The notes under the pieces were generated by a model. That model was not told the origin of the DNA and did not search any database. It saw nothing but the letters and a program-made list of their open reading frames with translations. The position numbers and the translations under genes were made by a program. Source: Rhodoferax sp. U11-2br (GTDB taxonomy: Bacteria > Pseudomonadota > Gammaproteobacteria > Burkholderiales > Burkholderiaceae_C). Taken from it: a DNA stretch of 64,000 nucleotides. The stretch's first letter is position 1; every line of letters starts with the position of its first letter. Positions 63,260 to 64,000 of this stretch are shown here, one piece after another. Location: the NCBI RefSeq assembly GCF_018619435.1, contig NZ_JAHFZF010000005.1, forward strand, positions 1-64,000, written 5' to 3'.

Positions 63260-64000
63260 ATGACCCAAACCACCACTGACTTCACCACCAGCCCGTTGCA
63301 CTTTCACGCCTGCCTGGACCAACACCCCGAGCGCCCCGCCTCTGGCCAACCGGTCTGGACGGTGGAGCAGGTGCTGGCGCTGTTTGATCTGCCGTTCTCC
63401 GACCTGATCTTTCAGGCCCAGACGGTGCACCGCGCCCACTTTGACCCGAACCTGATCGAGCTGGCCACACTGGTGTCGGTCAAAACCGGCGGCTGCCCGG
63501 AAGACTGCAGCTACTGCCCGCAGTCGGTGCACTTTGACACCGGTGTGCAGGCCAGCAAACTCATGGGCGTGGAGACGGTCCGCCAGGCCGCTGTGGCCGC
63601 CAAAGAAGCCGGGGCCAGCCGTTTTTGTATGGGTGCCGCCTGGCGTGCGCCGAAAGACCGCGACATCGAAGCAGTGGCCGAACTGGTGCGCACCGTCAAA
63701 GCCACCGGGCTGGAAGCCTGCGCCACCCTGGGCATGTTGTCGAACGGCCAGGCCCAAACGCTGCGCGACGCCGGGCTGGATTACTACAACCACAACTTGG
63801 ATAGCGCCCCCGATTTTTACGGCGACATCATCTCCACCCGCGACTACCAGGACCGCCTGGACACCCTGGCGCGGGTGCGCGAGGCGGGCATCAGCGTCTG
63901 TTGTGGCGGCATCGTGGGCCTGGGCGAATCGCGTTTGCAGCGTGCCGCACTGGTGGCTGAGCTGGCCAATTTATCGCCGTACCCGGAGTCGGTGCCGATC
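63260..64000 (+). CDS. bioB: Biotin synthase (partial, 3' end outside window)
   Basis: 247 codons are visible. This radical SAM enzyme inserts sulphur into dethiobiotin. The cluster motif [11 protein letters not shown] is at about residues 77-87, followed by [33 protein letters not shown] and [11 protein letters not shown], all BioB signatures. The frame is open to the window edge. The start [10 protein letters not shown] follows the Cys-rich gene. Confidence 0.96.
   Translation, partial: MTQTTTDFTTSPLHFHACLDQHPERPASGQPVWTVEQVLALFDLPFSDLIFQAQTVHRAHFDPNLIELATLVSVKTGGCPEDCSYCPQSVHFDTGVQASKLMGVETVRQAAVAAKEAGASRFCMGAAWRAPKDRDIEAVAELVRTVKATGLEACATLGMLSNGQAQTLRDAGLDYYNHNLDSAPDFYGDIISTRDYQDRLDTLARVREAGISVCCGGIVGLGESRLQRAALVAELANLSPYPESVPI

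Overview
The window is a chromosomal stretch of a Burkholderiales bacterium, most likely Comamonadaceae (Rhodoferax/Polaromonas-like). The evidence is the gene order cysS-alkA-accA-tilS-lysC-tRNA-Ser-xerD, the rib and minor-pilin clusters, moderately high GC coding regions, and a Comamonadaceae-type short palindromic repeat that recurs inside several genes. No single gene fixes the genus.

Layout. 1-3.5 kb (minus): riboflavin operon ribD-ribE-ribB(X)-ribH running into probable nusB. 3.5-12 kb (minus): type IV pilus minor pilin operon (glycosyltransferase, fimT, pilV, pilW, pilX, pilY1, pilE). 12-15 kb (minus): nrdR, glyA behind a ZTP riboswitch, and a membrane-anchored lytic transglycosylase. 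15-24 kb (plus): an AsmA-like DUF748 giant, a DUF349 protein and a chemoreceptor. 24-28.6 kb (minus): TPR protein, L,D-transpeptidase, periplasmic and cytoplasmic cyclophilins, lpxH. 28.8-34.3 kb (plus): cysS, alkA-like glycosylase, accA, tilS, lysC. tRNA-Ser(GCT) follows at 34.35 kb.

34.42-47.90 kb is a 13.5-kb genomic island inserted in the 3' end of tRNA-Ser. It is bounded by a 19-bp direct repeat of the tRNA end. Its tyrosine integrase lies next to the tRNA, and paired 13-bp-phased repeats near both ends look like integrase arm sites. Its cargo looks like a defence/mobile mix: a membrane-helix protein plus a deoxyribosyltransferase/TIR-like protein; a decayed KilA-N gene; a serine recombinase beside a large palindrome; a restriction-endonuclease-like protein; a zinc-finger/helicase pair; and a three-gene operon of NERD nuclease, small methyltransferase and HNH nuclease. 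These last modules are the best candidates for undescribed systems.

After the island come xerD, an EAL-HDOD protein, a DUF455 ferritin-like protein, a gamma-carbonic anhydrase, hslO and a zapA pair. 53.3-62.7 kb is a vitamin B12 uptake and salvage locus. bluB (minus) and btuB-cobB-binding protein-cobU-btuF-btuC-btuD-cobO (plus) diverge from a region holding two back-to-back cobalamin riboswitches. A cysteine-rich unknown and a truncated bioB end the window.
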